Source of the DNA: Streptomyces sp. P9-A4
Lineage (GTDB): Bacteria; Actinomycetota; Actinomycetes; Streptomycetales; Streptomycetaceae
NCBI RefSeq assembly: GCF_036634195.1
Contig: NZ_JAZIFY010000001.1
Span: 3,730,501 to 3,794,500 of the forward strand
Length of the DNA stretch: 64,000 nucleotides
Direction of reading: 5' to 3'
This document shows, piece after piece, positions 31,162-38,929 of this stretch (position 1 is the first letter of the stretch; each line of letters opens with the position of its first letter). The position numbers and the translations under genes were made by a program. The notes under the pieces were generated by a model. The model did no database searches. It worked only from the letters and a program-made list of their open reading frames with translations, and was not told the origin of the DNA.

Positions 31162-31206
31162 GGTTACCCCACCTCATCGTCCCCGGCCGACCGGCCACGA
31201 CATCGC

Positions 31207-33606
31207 TCAACGGTCCACTTTCTCACCCGGGCTCGACGGGTCGCCGCTTTCGGACCCGGTGTCCGGTGTCGGGTCACTCGGCTGCTCGGGTTCACCCCCG
31301 TCGGCCTCGCCTGTCACCGCCTCGGGATCCGCCTCGGGATCCGCCTCAGGATTCGTCCCGTCTTCAGTCCCGGCGTCGGCCTCCGCGTCGGCCTCCGGGT
31401 CCGCTGCCGCCTCCGCTGCCTCGACCTCGGCGTTCCGGGCGGCCACCCGCTTGCGCTGGCTGTACATCCGTACGCCGGCCAGGACCAGGAGCAGCACTCC
31501 ACCGGCGATCACGAGCATCACCGTGGCGGTGATCTCGGAGACCTTCACGGTGAACGTCATCGGCTGCCCGTACGGCGTGCCGTCCTCGGTGTAGAGCTGG
31601 GCGGTCATCGGCACCTGGCCGTTGACGCTGGCGGAGGCGTTGAACTTCACGGACTGGCTGTGCCCGCCGTTGATCTTCACGGGGAGCTCGGCGTCCCGGT
31701 CGCCGTTCACCTGGAGCCGGTTCTTGTTGCCGGAGGTGAGCCGCAGCACGAGATGGACGTCCTGCAGCAGCTTGTTCTGGACGGTCACAGGGATCGTCGC
31801 ACTGCGGCCGGAGAGTGTGAGATCGGACTTGTCGACCAGCTGGACCCCCTCGGTGAGGGTCTGCAGATACTCCAGGACGTTGATCCGGTAGAGCGCGGCG
31901 GCTCGGGCCTGCCCCCGCCACGAGGTCGACATCTCGCGGTTGATCGCGTTGCCGAAGGGGGCCACGACACGGTCCTGCTGGGACAGGATCACCTTGAAGT
32001 CGTTCAGCTCGTCGCGGGTGGTCTTCATGTCGCGGAAGGCCTGGACGGGCAGTTCCCGGTCGCGCAGCTTCTTCGGGTACCGGGAGCTGCTGGGCACCGT
32101 GGTGGAGGCGTCCGGGTCGGGCTTGGCCGCGGCGGCGGCGAGGAGGTCGCTCGGCTGGGTCCAGCGACGCCCGGAGAGACCCTTCAGGGCGGTCGCCATC
32201 GTCTGCGCCTGGGCGACGGTCGGCATTCGCTGCGGGGCGACCACGATGCTGCGCTGGTCCTCCGGCTGTTCCATGGTGATCGCCAGCGACTGGGCGAGGA
32301 ACTTCTGGACCGCGAGCGTGGAGTTCTCCGTGCGGATCATGTCCCCTTCGAAGGCGGTGGACAGGAGCGCGTCGCTGACCACGGCCGTGGTGCTTCCGTT
32401 GCCGAAGGGGCGGGCCGCCGTCGGGGTGTAGGAGAGGTCGTCGCGGACGCTGTCGCTGCGGGCGATCACCTTGTCGGCGCCGGCGGAGGTCGCCACGGCC
32501 ACGATGGAGGGGTCGACGGCTCCCTCGGCGGGCCATGCGAAGTCGGTGGAGGCCTGGGTGTGCAGGACGGTCTCGACCGTCATCCCGGCGAGCGCGGTCG
32601 CCGACTGGAGGTGTCCGAGGGAACCGGGGACGTCCTTGCCCCGGTGGGCCAGGGACGCGAGGTCGGGGTCCGCGAAGGGGAGGGCGACGACCTTGTGCCC
32701 CTGGACCGCCTTCTCCAGCGCGTCCAGCCACTGCTCGGCGACGGCCTGGTTCTTGCCCGGGACGTGCAGGGTGCCGTCCTTGACGCGGTAGCCGTTCGCC
32801 ATGGCGTCGACGGAGGCCAGCAGGTCCGGGTCGAGCACCCAGGTGACCGGGAGGTCCCCTCCCAGCGATACCAGCTGGTCGAGGCGTCCGCCCGGCTTCA
32901 GCTCGGCCGCCAGGACGTCGTCCTCGAAGACGGGGGTCTGCTGATCGTCCGTGGCCGTCTCGGCGGAGACGTGGGCGGAGGAGATCAGCGGCCAGAGGTA
33001 GGTGAGCTGGGTCTTCTTCTCGGTGGCCTCGGGCTGGTACGGCAGGAACGTCCGCTCGATGCCGAGCACCCGGTCGTCGTGCCGGTCCGAGGTCTGCCCG
33101 GTGAGGGAGACCCCCAGCTGGTACACACCGGCGTCGTCGAGTCCGAGATCGGAGACCGGGACGGAGAACGAGAAGTCCGCGCTGAGGCCGGCGCCCAGCC
33201 GGGGGATCTTGACGGTGGGGGCGTCGTCGAGGGGGGCGGGGTCGCTGTCGCTCCGGTAGCCCGTGCGGCCCGCCACCTGCTCGATCTCGCTGCGGCTCGT
33301 CATCCGGGGCCCGACGCGCAGATCCACGGTCGCGTCGGTGACGGTCTTCTTGCTCCGGTTGGTGACCGTCCCGGTGACGGTGACCGTGTCCCCCTCGGTG
33401 GGCGCGGTCGGGGTCAGCGTGTCGAGCGACACATCGACCGTCTTCGAGACGGCGCTGCCCTCGGCGGCGGAGGCCGGGGAGGCGTCCGCAGGGGCCTGGA
33501 GCAGTCCCGCGAGGAGCGGCGCCCCGACGGCGACGGTGATCGTGCGCCGCAGCCATCGGCGGGCAGGTGAGGGACCGGTTCCCTGGATGTCTGCCGCCTC
33601 GGCCAC
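31207..33606 (-). CDS. DUF6049 family secreted membrane-anchored protein
   Basis: A 799-residue envelope protein. GTG 33606 leads to a cationic start and signal sequence (ITVAVGAPLLAGLLQAP, cleavage near ADASPASA). A large extracellular region with Ig-like segments and a polysaccharide-deacetylase-like central part extends to about residue 690; one membrane helix (TATVMLVIAGGVLLLVLAGV) and an acidic Glu/Ala/Asp/Pro-repeat cytoplasmic tail follow, the tail encoded by 12-bp repeats near 31320-31350. Its neighbours match mycobacterial Rv3909 beside MviN. Function unknown, probably linked to MurJ. Confidence 0.85.
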   Translation of the reverse strand: MAEAADIQGTGPSPARRWLRRTITVAVGAPLLAGLLQAPADASPASAAEGSAVSKTVDVSLDTLTPTAPTEGDTVTVTGTVTNRSKKTVTDATVDLRVGPRMTSRSEIEQVAGRTGYRSDSDPAPLDDAPTVKIPRLGAGLSADFSFSVPVSDLGLDDAGVYQLGVSLTGQTSDRHDDRVLGIERTFLPYQPEATEKKTQLTYLWPLISSAHVSAETATDDQQTPVFEDDVLAAELKPGGRLDQLVSLGGDLPVTWVLDPDLLASVDAMANGYRVKDGTLHVPGKNQAVAEQWLDALEKAVQGHKVVALPFADPDLASLAHRGKDVPGSLGHLQSATALAGMTVETVLHTQASTDFAWPAEGAVDPSIVAVATSAGADKVIARSDSVRDDLSYTPTAARPFGNGSTTAVVSDALLSTAFEGDMIRTENSTLAVQKFLAQSLAITMEQPEDQRSIVVAPQRMPTVAQAQTMATALKGLSGRRWTQPSDLLAAAAAKPDPDASTTVPSSSRYPKKLRDRELPVQAFRDMKTTRDELNDFKVILSQQDRVVAPFGNAINREMSTSWRGQARAAALYRINVLEYLQTLTEGVQLVDKSDLTLSGRSATIPVTVQNKLLQDVHLVLRLTSGNKNRLQVNGDRDAELPVKINGGHSQSVKFNASASVNGQVPMTAQLYTEDGTPYGQPMTFTVKVSEITATVMLVIAGGVLLLVLAGVRMYSQRKRVAARNAEVEAAEAAADPEADAEADAGTEDGTNPEADPEADPEAVTGEADGGEPEQPSDPTPDTGSESGDPSSPGEKVDR

Positions 33607-33804
33607 GCGTTCGCCCGTCCTCGTCGTTGTCTCTGATGCCAGTGGTGGAGATGGTTCCCGGTTGCTGTGTCCAGGCATGGTAACGAGGCATGCTGGGAGC
33701 AAGTGCCGGGGACTGCTCCAGGCGATCTTCCACGGGTCCGGTCCGGCCGGTCCGGGGACCGGTGCCCTCCGGAAAACGAGGACGTCGCCGCGAGCCGGGG
33801 CACG

Positions 33805-33810
33805 TACCCT
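33805..33810 (+). promoter_or_regulatory. -10 element TACCCT placing the cca start near +1
   Basis: TACCCT ends eight bases before the GTG of the CCA-adding enzyme gene, and there is no ribosome site. This spacing is typical of leaderless actinobacterial transcripts. No convincing -35 was seen. Confidence 0.45.
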
Positions 33811-33818
33811 TTTCTGTT

Positions 33819-35285
33819 GTGCCGAACGCCAACGAAGACACCCCGACTGCACTGAGCCAGGTGCAACGCCGCGCGGTCAGTGAACTGCTGCGCGTGTCCC
33901 CCGTCGCCGACGACCTCGCCCGCCGATTCCAGGAGGCCGGGTTCAGCCTCGCGCTGGTCGGTGGCTCGGTACGCGACGCCCTGCTCGGCCGGCTCGGCAA
34001 CGACCTCGACTTCACCACCGACGCCCGCCCCGAGGACGTACTGAAGATCGTCCGTCCGTGGGCCGACGCCGTGTGGGAGGTCGGCATCGCCTTCGGAACG
34101 GTCGGCTGCCAGAAGGACGCCCGCGTCGGAGACGTCGACCAGCGCTTCCAGGTCGAGGTCACCACGTACCGCTCGGAGGCGTACGACCGGACCTCGCGCA
34201 AGCCCGAGGTCTCCTACGGCGATTCCATCGACCAGGACCTCGTCCGCCGTGACTTCACCGTCAACGCGATGGCCGTAGCCCTTCCGGAGAAGGAGTTCGT
34301 CGACCCGTACGGCGGTCTGGAGGATCTCGCCTCTCGTGTGCTCCGTACGCCGGGGACGCCCGAGGAGTCCTTCTCCGACGACCCGCTGCGGATGATGAGA
34401 GCCGCGAGGTTCGCCGCGCAGCTGGACTTCGAGGTCGCTCCCGAGGTTGTCGCCGCGATGAAGGAGATGTCCGGCCGGATCGAGATCGTCTCCGCGGAGC
34501 GCGTCCGTGACGAGCTCAACAAGCTGCTGCTCTCCGCCCACCCGCGCAAGGGCCTCGGGCTGCTCGTCGAGACCGGGCTCGCCGAGCACGTCATCCCCGA
34601 GCTGCCTGCGCTGCGCCTGGAGAGCGACGAGCATCACCGTCACAAGGATGTCTACGAGCACTCGCTGACCGTGCTCGACCAGGCGATCGACCTGGAGGAG
34701 GACGGGCCGGACCTGGTCCTTCGCCTTGCCGCGCTGCTCCACGACATCGGCAAGCCGCGGACCCGTCGCTTCGAGAAGGACGGCCGGGTCTCCTTCCACC
34801 ACCATGAGGTGGTGGGCGCGAAGATGACCAAGAAGCGGATGACCGCGCTCAAGTACTCCAACGAGATGATCAAGGACGTCTCGCGCCTCGTGGAGCTGCA
34901 CCTCCGCTTCCACGGCTACGGGACCGGCGAGTGGACCGACTCGGCCGTGAGGCGCTATGTCCGCGACGCCGGACCGATGCTCTCGCGCCTCCACAAGCTG
35001 ACCCGGTCGGACTGCACCACTCGCAACAAGCGCAAGGCGACCGCGCTCTCCCGCGCCTACGACGGCCTGGAGGACCGCATCGGCCAGCTCCAGGAACAGG
35101 AGGAGCTGGACGCGATCCGGCCCGACCTCGACGGCAACCAGATCCAGGAGATCCTGGGGATCGGCCCCGGGCCGGCCATCGGTCAGGCCTACAAGTTCCT
35201 GCTGGAGCTCCGGCTGGAGAACGGCCCGATGGAGCACGCGCAGGCCGTCGTCGCGCTCAAGGAGTGGTGGGCCGAGCAGAGCTGA
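33819..35285 (+). CDS. cca: CCA tRNA nucleotidyltransferase
   Basis: A 488-residue enzyme that adds or repairs the CCA end of tRNAs, needed because tRNA genes here (such as tRNA-Ile) do not encode CCA. The nucleotidyltransferase motif is GGSVRDALLGRLGNDLDF (residues 48-65). The C-terminal part holds an HD domain (LLHDIGKPRTRR, FHHHEVVGA) that may add phosphohydrolase activity. GTG 33819 is chosen as the protein then starts at VPNANEDTP; the ORF upstream overlaps the DUF6049 promoter. It is divergent from the DUF6049-murJ operon, as in mycobacteria (pcnA). Confidence 0.95.
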   Translation: MPNANEDTPTALSQVQRRAVSELLRVSPVADDLARRFQEAGFSLALVGGSVRDALLGRLGNDLDFTTDARPEDVLKIVRPWADAVWEVGIAFGTVGCQKDARVGDVDQRFQVEVTTYRSEAYDRTSRKPEVSYGDSIDQDLVRRDFTVNAMAVALPEKEFVDPYGGLEDLASRVLRTPGTPEESFSDDPLRMMRAARFAAQLDFEVAPEVVAAMKEMSGRIEIVSAERVRDELNKLLLSAHPRKGLGLLVETGLAEHVIPELPALRLESDEHHRHKDVYEHSLTVLDQAIDLEEDGPDLVLRLAALLHDIGKPRTRRFEKDGRVSFHHHEVVGAKMTKKRMTALKYSNEMIKDVSRLVELHLRFHGYGTGEWTDSAVRRYVRDAGPMLSRLHKLTRSDCTTRNKRKATALSRAYDGLEDRIGQLQEQEELDAIRPDLDGNQIQEILGIGPGPAIGQAYKFLLELRLENGPMEHAQAVVALKEWWAEQS

Positions 35286-35320
35286 GCCGGCCGTGCCGAG
35301 CCGGTCGGCGCCGCGTCGAC

Positions 35321-35334
35321 GTTTCACGTGGAAC
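35321..35334. promoter_or_regulatory. parS: Degenerate parS site 6
   Basis: GTTTCACGTGGAAC, one mismatch from the consensus, 36 bp after cca. Confidence 0.7.
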
Positions 35335-35339
35335 CCGCT

Positions 35340-35353
35340 GTTTCACGTGAAAC
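35340..35353. promoter_or_regulatory. parS: parS site 7
   Basis: Perfect GTTTCACGTGAAAC; the palindrome extends to 24 bp (35335-35358). Confidence 0.95.
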
Positions 35354-35378
35354 AGCGGCGGATGTGAGGCGGTCACGA

Positions 35379-35408
35379 GGGGTGGTGTTTCACGTGAAAC
35401 ATCACCCC
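35379..35408. promoter_or_regulatory. parS: parS site 8 within a terminator-like hairpin
   Basis: Perfect GTTTCACGTGAAAC at 35387-35400 at the centre of a 30-nt inverted repeat (35379-35408, one G-T pair). It overlaps the stop codon of the MFS gene at 35402-35404 and faces the end of cca, so it may act both as parS and as a terminator stem. Confidence 0.85.
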
Positions 35409-36664
35409 TCCGTGCGTTCCCCGCGCCGCAGGCCCAGGGCGATCCCGGCGTAGATCACGGCCACGAGCACGATCAGCAGCGTGGACCGGCCATCGGGCGG
35501 CAGCATCAGGGCCGCGACGCCCGCCGCGCTCACGAAGGCGACGTTGAACAGCACGTCGTAGAGGGCGAAGACCCGTCCTCGGTAGGCGTCGTCCACCGAG
35601 GTCTGCACCACCGTGTCCGTCGCGATCTTCCCTCCCTGGGTGATGAGCCCTAGGACGAAGGCGGCGACGAGGAACGGCGTGGGGGCGAAGGTCAGGCCGA
35701 GCGCCGGTTCCAGCACGGCGGCCGTCGCGGCGCACACGGTCATCCACCCGAAGGGACCGAGCCGCCCCACGGCCCAGGGGGAGATGACGGCGGCCGCGAA
35801 GAATCCGGCGCCCGACGCGGCCACGGCGAGTCCCAGCAGCCCGAGCCCCTCGGCCTCCGTGGAGCTCCAGGCGTAGCGGCAGAGCATGAGCACGGTGACG
35901 AACAGAGCGCCGTAGCAGAAGCGCATGAGGGTCACGGCGGCGAGAGCGCGGGCTGCGGGGCGCCTTTCGGAGAGATGCCGCAGTCCGGCGGCGAGCCCCC
36001 GGGCCGTCGAGGCCAGAGCCGAGGTGAGGGGCGCCGGCTCGGGCTTCGGATCGGGCCCGAGGAGCTCCCGGGGCATCCGGAGCGAGGCGAGGGCGGCGGC
36101 CAGATAGAGCAGGGCGCCGGAGGCCACCACGGTCGCGTTGGAGTTGTCGGCGAGCAGCTGGACGCCGAAGGCGAGACCGCCGCCCAGGGTCGCGGCGAGG
36201 GTGCCGGCGGTGGGGGAGAGCGAGTTCGCCAAGACGAGCCGTTCCTCGTCCACGACCCGTGGAAGCGAGGCGGAGAGTCCCGCGAGGACGAAGCGGTTGA
36301 CGGCCGTGACGGAGAGCGCGGAGGCGTAGAAGAGCCAGTCGGGGACGGAGGCGAGGACGAGCACGGCGGTCCCGCAGGCGAGCAGGGCGCGCAGGAGGTT
36401 GCCGTACAGGAAGACCTGGCGGCGCTGCCAGCGGTCGAGGAGCACTCCGGCGAAGGGCCCGACGAGCGAGTACGGGAGCAGCAGGATCGCCATCGCGGAG
36501 GCGATCGCCGCGGCGGAGGTCTGCTTCTCGGGGGAGAAGACGACGTACGTGGCCAGGGCCACCTGGTAGACGCCGTCGGCGCACTGGGAGAGCAGCCGGA
36601 CGGCGAGCAGGCGGCGGAAGTTCGTCAGGCGCAGGAGTACGCGCAGATCACGTACGACGGACAT
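35402..36664 (-). CDS. MFS transporter
   Basis: A 420-residue major facilitator with about 12 hydrophobic segments, beginning MSVVRDLRVLLRLTNFRRLLAV (ATG 36664). The loop 2-3 motif region is GPFAGVLLDRWQRRQ, close to the MFS signature. The class resembles MFS_3 or multidrug exporters, but substrate and coupling ion are not recognisable. It is minus-strand, downstream of the ino1 terminator. Its stop is embedded in a parS hairpin. The far upstream ATG at 36757 overlaps that terminator and was rejected. Confidence 0.85.
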   Translation of the reverse strand: MSVVRDLRVLLRLTNFRRLLAVRLLSQCADGVYQVALATYVVFSPEKQTSAAAIASAMAILLLPYSLVGPFAGVLLDRWQRRQVFLYGNLLRALLACGTAVLVLASVPDWLFYASALSVTAVNRFVLAGLSASLPRVVDEERLVLANSLSPTAGTLAATLGGGLAFGVQLLADNSNATVVASGALLYLAAALASLRMPRELLGPDPKPEPAPLTSALASTARGLAAGLRHLSERRPAARALAAVTLMRFCYGALFVTVLMLCRYAWSSTEAEGLGLLGLAVAASGAGFFAAAVISPWAVGRLGPFGWMTVCAATAAVLEPALGLTFAPTPFLVAAFVLGLITQGGKIATDTVVQTSVDDAYRGRVFALYDVLFNVAFVSAAGVAALMLPPDGRSTLLIVLVAVIYAGIALGLRRGERTEG

Positions 36665-36686
36665 GGCAGCAAGACTCACATACGAA

Positions 36687-36719
36687 GAGGGTCCCCGGGC
36701 GGTAAGCCCGGGGACCCTC
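36687..36719 (-). terminator. Terminator after ino1
   Basis: A 14-bp perfect stem (GAGGGTCCCCGGGC / GCCCGGGGACCCTC) with a GGTAA loop, 21 bp beyond the ino1 stop. Confidence 0.9.
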
Positions 36720-36740
36720 GATCGACAAGCGTGGGGCGCC

Positions 36741-37823
36741 TTAGCGCTCGACCTCACCCTTGATGAACTTCTCGACGTTGGCCAGGGCCTCGTCGTCGAA
36801 GTACTGCACCGGCGGGCTCTTCATGAAGTAGCTCGACGCGGAGAGGATGGGGCCGCCGATGCCGCGGTCCTTGGCGATCTTCGCGGCGCGCAGGGCGTCG
36901 ATGATGACACCCGCCGAGTTCGGGGAGTCCCACACCTCGAGCTTGTACTCGAGGTTCAGCGGAACGTCGCCGAAGGCGCGGCCCTCGAGGCGCACGTACG
37001 CCCACTTGCGGTCGTCCAGCCAGGCCACGTAGTCCGACGGACCGATGTGGACGTTCTTCTCGCCCAGCTCACGGTCGGGGATCTGCGAGGTGACGGCCTG
37101 GGTCTTGGAGATCTTCTTGGACTCCAGGCGGTCGCGCTCCAGCATGTTCTTGAAGTCCATGTTGCCGCCGACGTTGAGCTGCATGGTGCGCTCAAGACGG
37201 ACACCGCGGTCCTCGAACAGCTTGGCCATCACGCGGTGCGTGATGGTCGCGCCGACCTGCGACTTGATGTCGTCGCCGACGATCGGGACGCCCGCCTCGG
37301 TGAACTTGTCGGCCCACTCCTTGGTGCCGGCGATGAAGACCGGAAGAGCGTTGACGAAGGCGACCTTGGCGTCGATGGCGCACTGCGCGTAGAACTTCGC
37401 AGCGGCCTCGGAACCCACCGGCAGGTAGCAGATGAGGACGTCGACCTGGCGGTCCTTGAGGATCTGGACGATGTCGACCGGCGCCTCGGCGGACTCCTCG
37501 ATGGTCAGGCGGTAGTACTTGCCGAGACCGTCGAGCGTGTGACCGCGCTGGACCGTGACGCCCTTGTTCGGGACGTCGCAGATCTTGATGGTGTTGTTCT
37601 CGCTGGCGCCGATGGCGTCGGAGAGGTCGAGGCCGACCTTCTTCGCGTCGACGTCGAAGGCGGCCACGAACTCGATGTCACGGACGTGGTAGTCGCCGAA
37701 CTGGACGTGCATCAGGCCGGGCACCTTGGCCGCCGGGTCGGCGTCCTTGTAGTACTCGACGCCCTGCACCAGCGAGGCGGCGCAGTTGCCCACGCCGACG
37801 ATGGCTACGCGAACCGAACCCAT
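36741..37823 (-). CDS. ino1: Inositol-3-phosphate synthase
   Basis: A 360-residue NAD-dependent enzyme that converts glucose 6-phosphate to 1L-myo-inositol 3-phosphate, the first step to inositol, phosphatidylinositol and mycothiol. The N-terminal Rossmann motif is [16 protein letters not shown]; the family signatures [24 protein letters not shown] and the lysine-rich KISKTQ segment are present. ATG 37823 is preceded by GGGAG. It follows a PadR regulator gene by 49 bp on the same strand, so the two probably form an operon; PadR is the likely controller. The same pair exists in mycobacteria (Rv0046c-Rv0047c). Confidence 0.97.
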   Translation of the reverse strand: MGSVRVAIVGVGNCAASLVQGVEYYKDADPAAKVPGLMHVQFGDYHVRDIEFVAAFDVDAKKVGLDLSDAIGASENNTIKICDVPNKGVTVQRGHTLDGLGKYYRLTIEESAEAPVDIVQILKDRQVDVLICYLPVGSEAAAKFYAQCAIDAKVAFVNALPVFIAGTKEWADKFTEAGVPIVGDDIKSQVGATITHRVMAKLFEDRGVRLERTMQLNVGGNMDFKNMLERDRLESKKISKTQAVTSQIPDRELGEKNVHIGPSDYVAWLDDRKWAYVRLEGRAFGDVPLNLEYKLEVWDSPNSAGVIIDALRAAKIAKDRGIGGPILSASSYFMKSPPVQYFDDEALANVEKFIKGEVER

Positions 37824-37872
37824 TCCGGTTGCTCCCTGTTGTGATTGTGGAAGCCCTGCTGTGCGCAGGGTT

Positions 37873-38553
37873 TCACTTGGCGGTGTCGTCGGACGGATCC
37901 GGCCGGGTACTGCCCCCGTGCCGGGGCAGGCCGCCCGTTTCTCCAGAATCGTTGTCGTGCAGAGCGGCGGCGTCGGGGCCGGATCGCTGATCCCGCCCCG
38001 CTCGCTCGCTCTCGATGAGCTCGTTCAGCCAGCGCACTTCGCGCTCCACGGATTCCATGCCGTGGCGCTGCAGCTCAAGCGTGTAGTCGTCGAGGCGCTC
38101 GCGGGTCCGGGCCAGAGAGGCGCGCATCTTCTCCAGACGCTCCTCCAGCCGGCTGCGGCGGCCCTCCAGGACGCGCATCCGCACCTCGCGCTCGGTCTGC
38201 CCGAAGAAGGCGAAGCGTGCGGCGAAGTGCTCGTCCTCCCAGGCGTCCGGGCCGGTGTGGGACAGGAGTTCCTCGAACTGATCCTTACCTGCCGGCGTCA
38301 ACCGGTAGACGATCTTCGCTCGGCGCCCTGCGAGTGAAGCGGCGAGGGCTTCCTCGGGGGCACTGCCCGGTTCCTCGATCAACCAGCCGTTGGCGACCAG
38401 CGTCTTGAGGCAGGGGTACAGCGTTCCGTAGCTGAAGGCCCGGAAGACGCCCAGCGAGGTGTTGAGGCGCTTCCGCAGCTCGTACCCGTGCATCGGGGCC
38501 TCGCGCAGCAGGCCGAGAACGGCGAACTCGAGGATGCCGGAGCGTCTGCTCAT
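37873..38553 (-). CDS. PadR family transcriptional regulator
   Basis: A 226-residue winged-helix regulator. The PadR domain (about 8-85) reads [23 protein letters not shown] then [20 protein letters not shown], with a long C-terminal coiled-coil (about 110-190) for dimerisation and an acidic tail. It lies upstream of ino1 on the same strand. A perfect 31-bp palindrome at 38591-38621 ends 38 bp before its start and fits a PadR operator. Ligand unknown; inositol or a cell-wall signal are only guesses. Confidence 0.93.
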   Translation of the reverse strand: MSRRSGILEFAVLGLLREAPMHGYELRKRLNTSLGVFRAFSYGTLYPCLKTLVANGWLIEEPGSAPEEALAASLAGRRAKIVYRLTPAGKDQFEELLSHTGPDAWEDEHFAARFAFFGQTEREVRMRVLEGRRSRLEERLEKMRASLARTRERLDDYTLELQRHGMESVEREVRWLNELIESERAGRDQRSGPDAAALHDNDSGETGGLPRHGGSTRPDPSDDTAK

Positions 38554-38590
38554 TCGTCGCCTCCTCCTCCGCTTTCGGGACCCTTATGCC

Positions 38591-38621
38591 GTGCTGATGT
38601 ATCGACTCGATACATCAGCAC
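38591..38621. promoter_or_regulatory. 31-bp palindrome, probable PadR operator
   Basis: Two perfect 15-bp arms (GTGCTGATGTATCGA and its complement) around a central C. The inner part contains ATGT-N11-ACAT, like known PadR operators. It lies in the 372-bp gap between the padR start (38553) and the PBP gene (38926), able to influence both. Apart from a possible small ORF at 38759, the gap shows no gene. Confidence 0.8.
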
Positions 38622-38745
38622 GATAGAACGGGCTGTCAGTCTCGACAAGTGGGACCGCCGTGACCGGCGTCACATCGTTAATTCACAGCGTTCGACTTGC
38701 CTGATTTGGGGTGAACTCCGGCCCAAGGTGGGTTTTGGCCGTGCG

Positions 38746-38751
38746 TAGTCT
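38746..38751 (+). promoter_or_regulatory. -10 element TAGTCT for the PBP operon
   Basis: TAGTCT ends seven bases before the ATG at 38759, the spacing expected for a leaderless transcript that starts at or near that ATG. If correct it is also the promoter of the downstream PBP gene. No clear -35 was found. Confidence 0.4.
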
Positions 38752-38758
38752 GTGCGGC

Positions 38759-38929
38759 ATGCAGACCACCGGGAACCGAGAGATGCCGCGGGGCGTCAGT
38801 GCTGCGGGTGACCGGCTGCGGTACGGAGGGGCCTCCGATGGGGTTCCGGCCGTGCGCATTTCGGGGGGACCGGAACTCAACTGCCGCTTCCAGGCGTACG
38901 CGCCTGCCCGAGGAGTAGTCGTTCGATGA
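38759..38929 (+). CDS. Possible leaderless 56-residue protein coupled to the PBP gene
   Basis: An ATG-initiated frame of 56 codons (MQTTGNREMPRG...) with no ribosome site but a -10-like TAGTCT seven bases upstream. Its TGA overlaps the PBP start in ATGA. Its third-position G+C is about 70 percent, lower than that of nearby genes, so it may instead be a translated leader or plain 5' UTR. It has no recognisable domain, no membrane segment and one cysteine. It could tune translation of the PBP by coupling. Confidence 0.35.
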   Translation: MQTTGNREMPRGVSAAGDRLRYGGASDGVPAVRISGGPELNCRFQAYAPARGVVVR

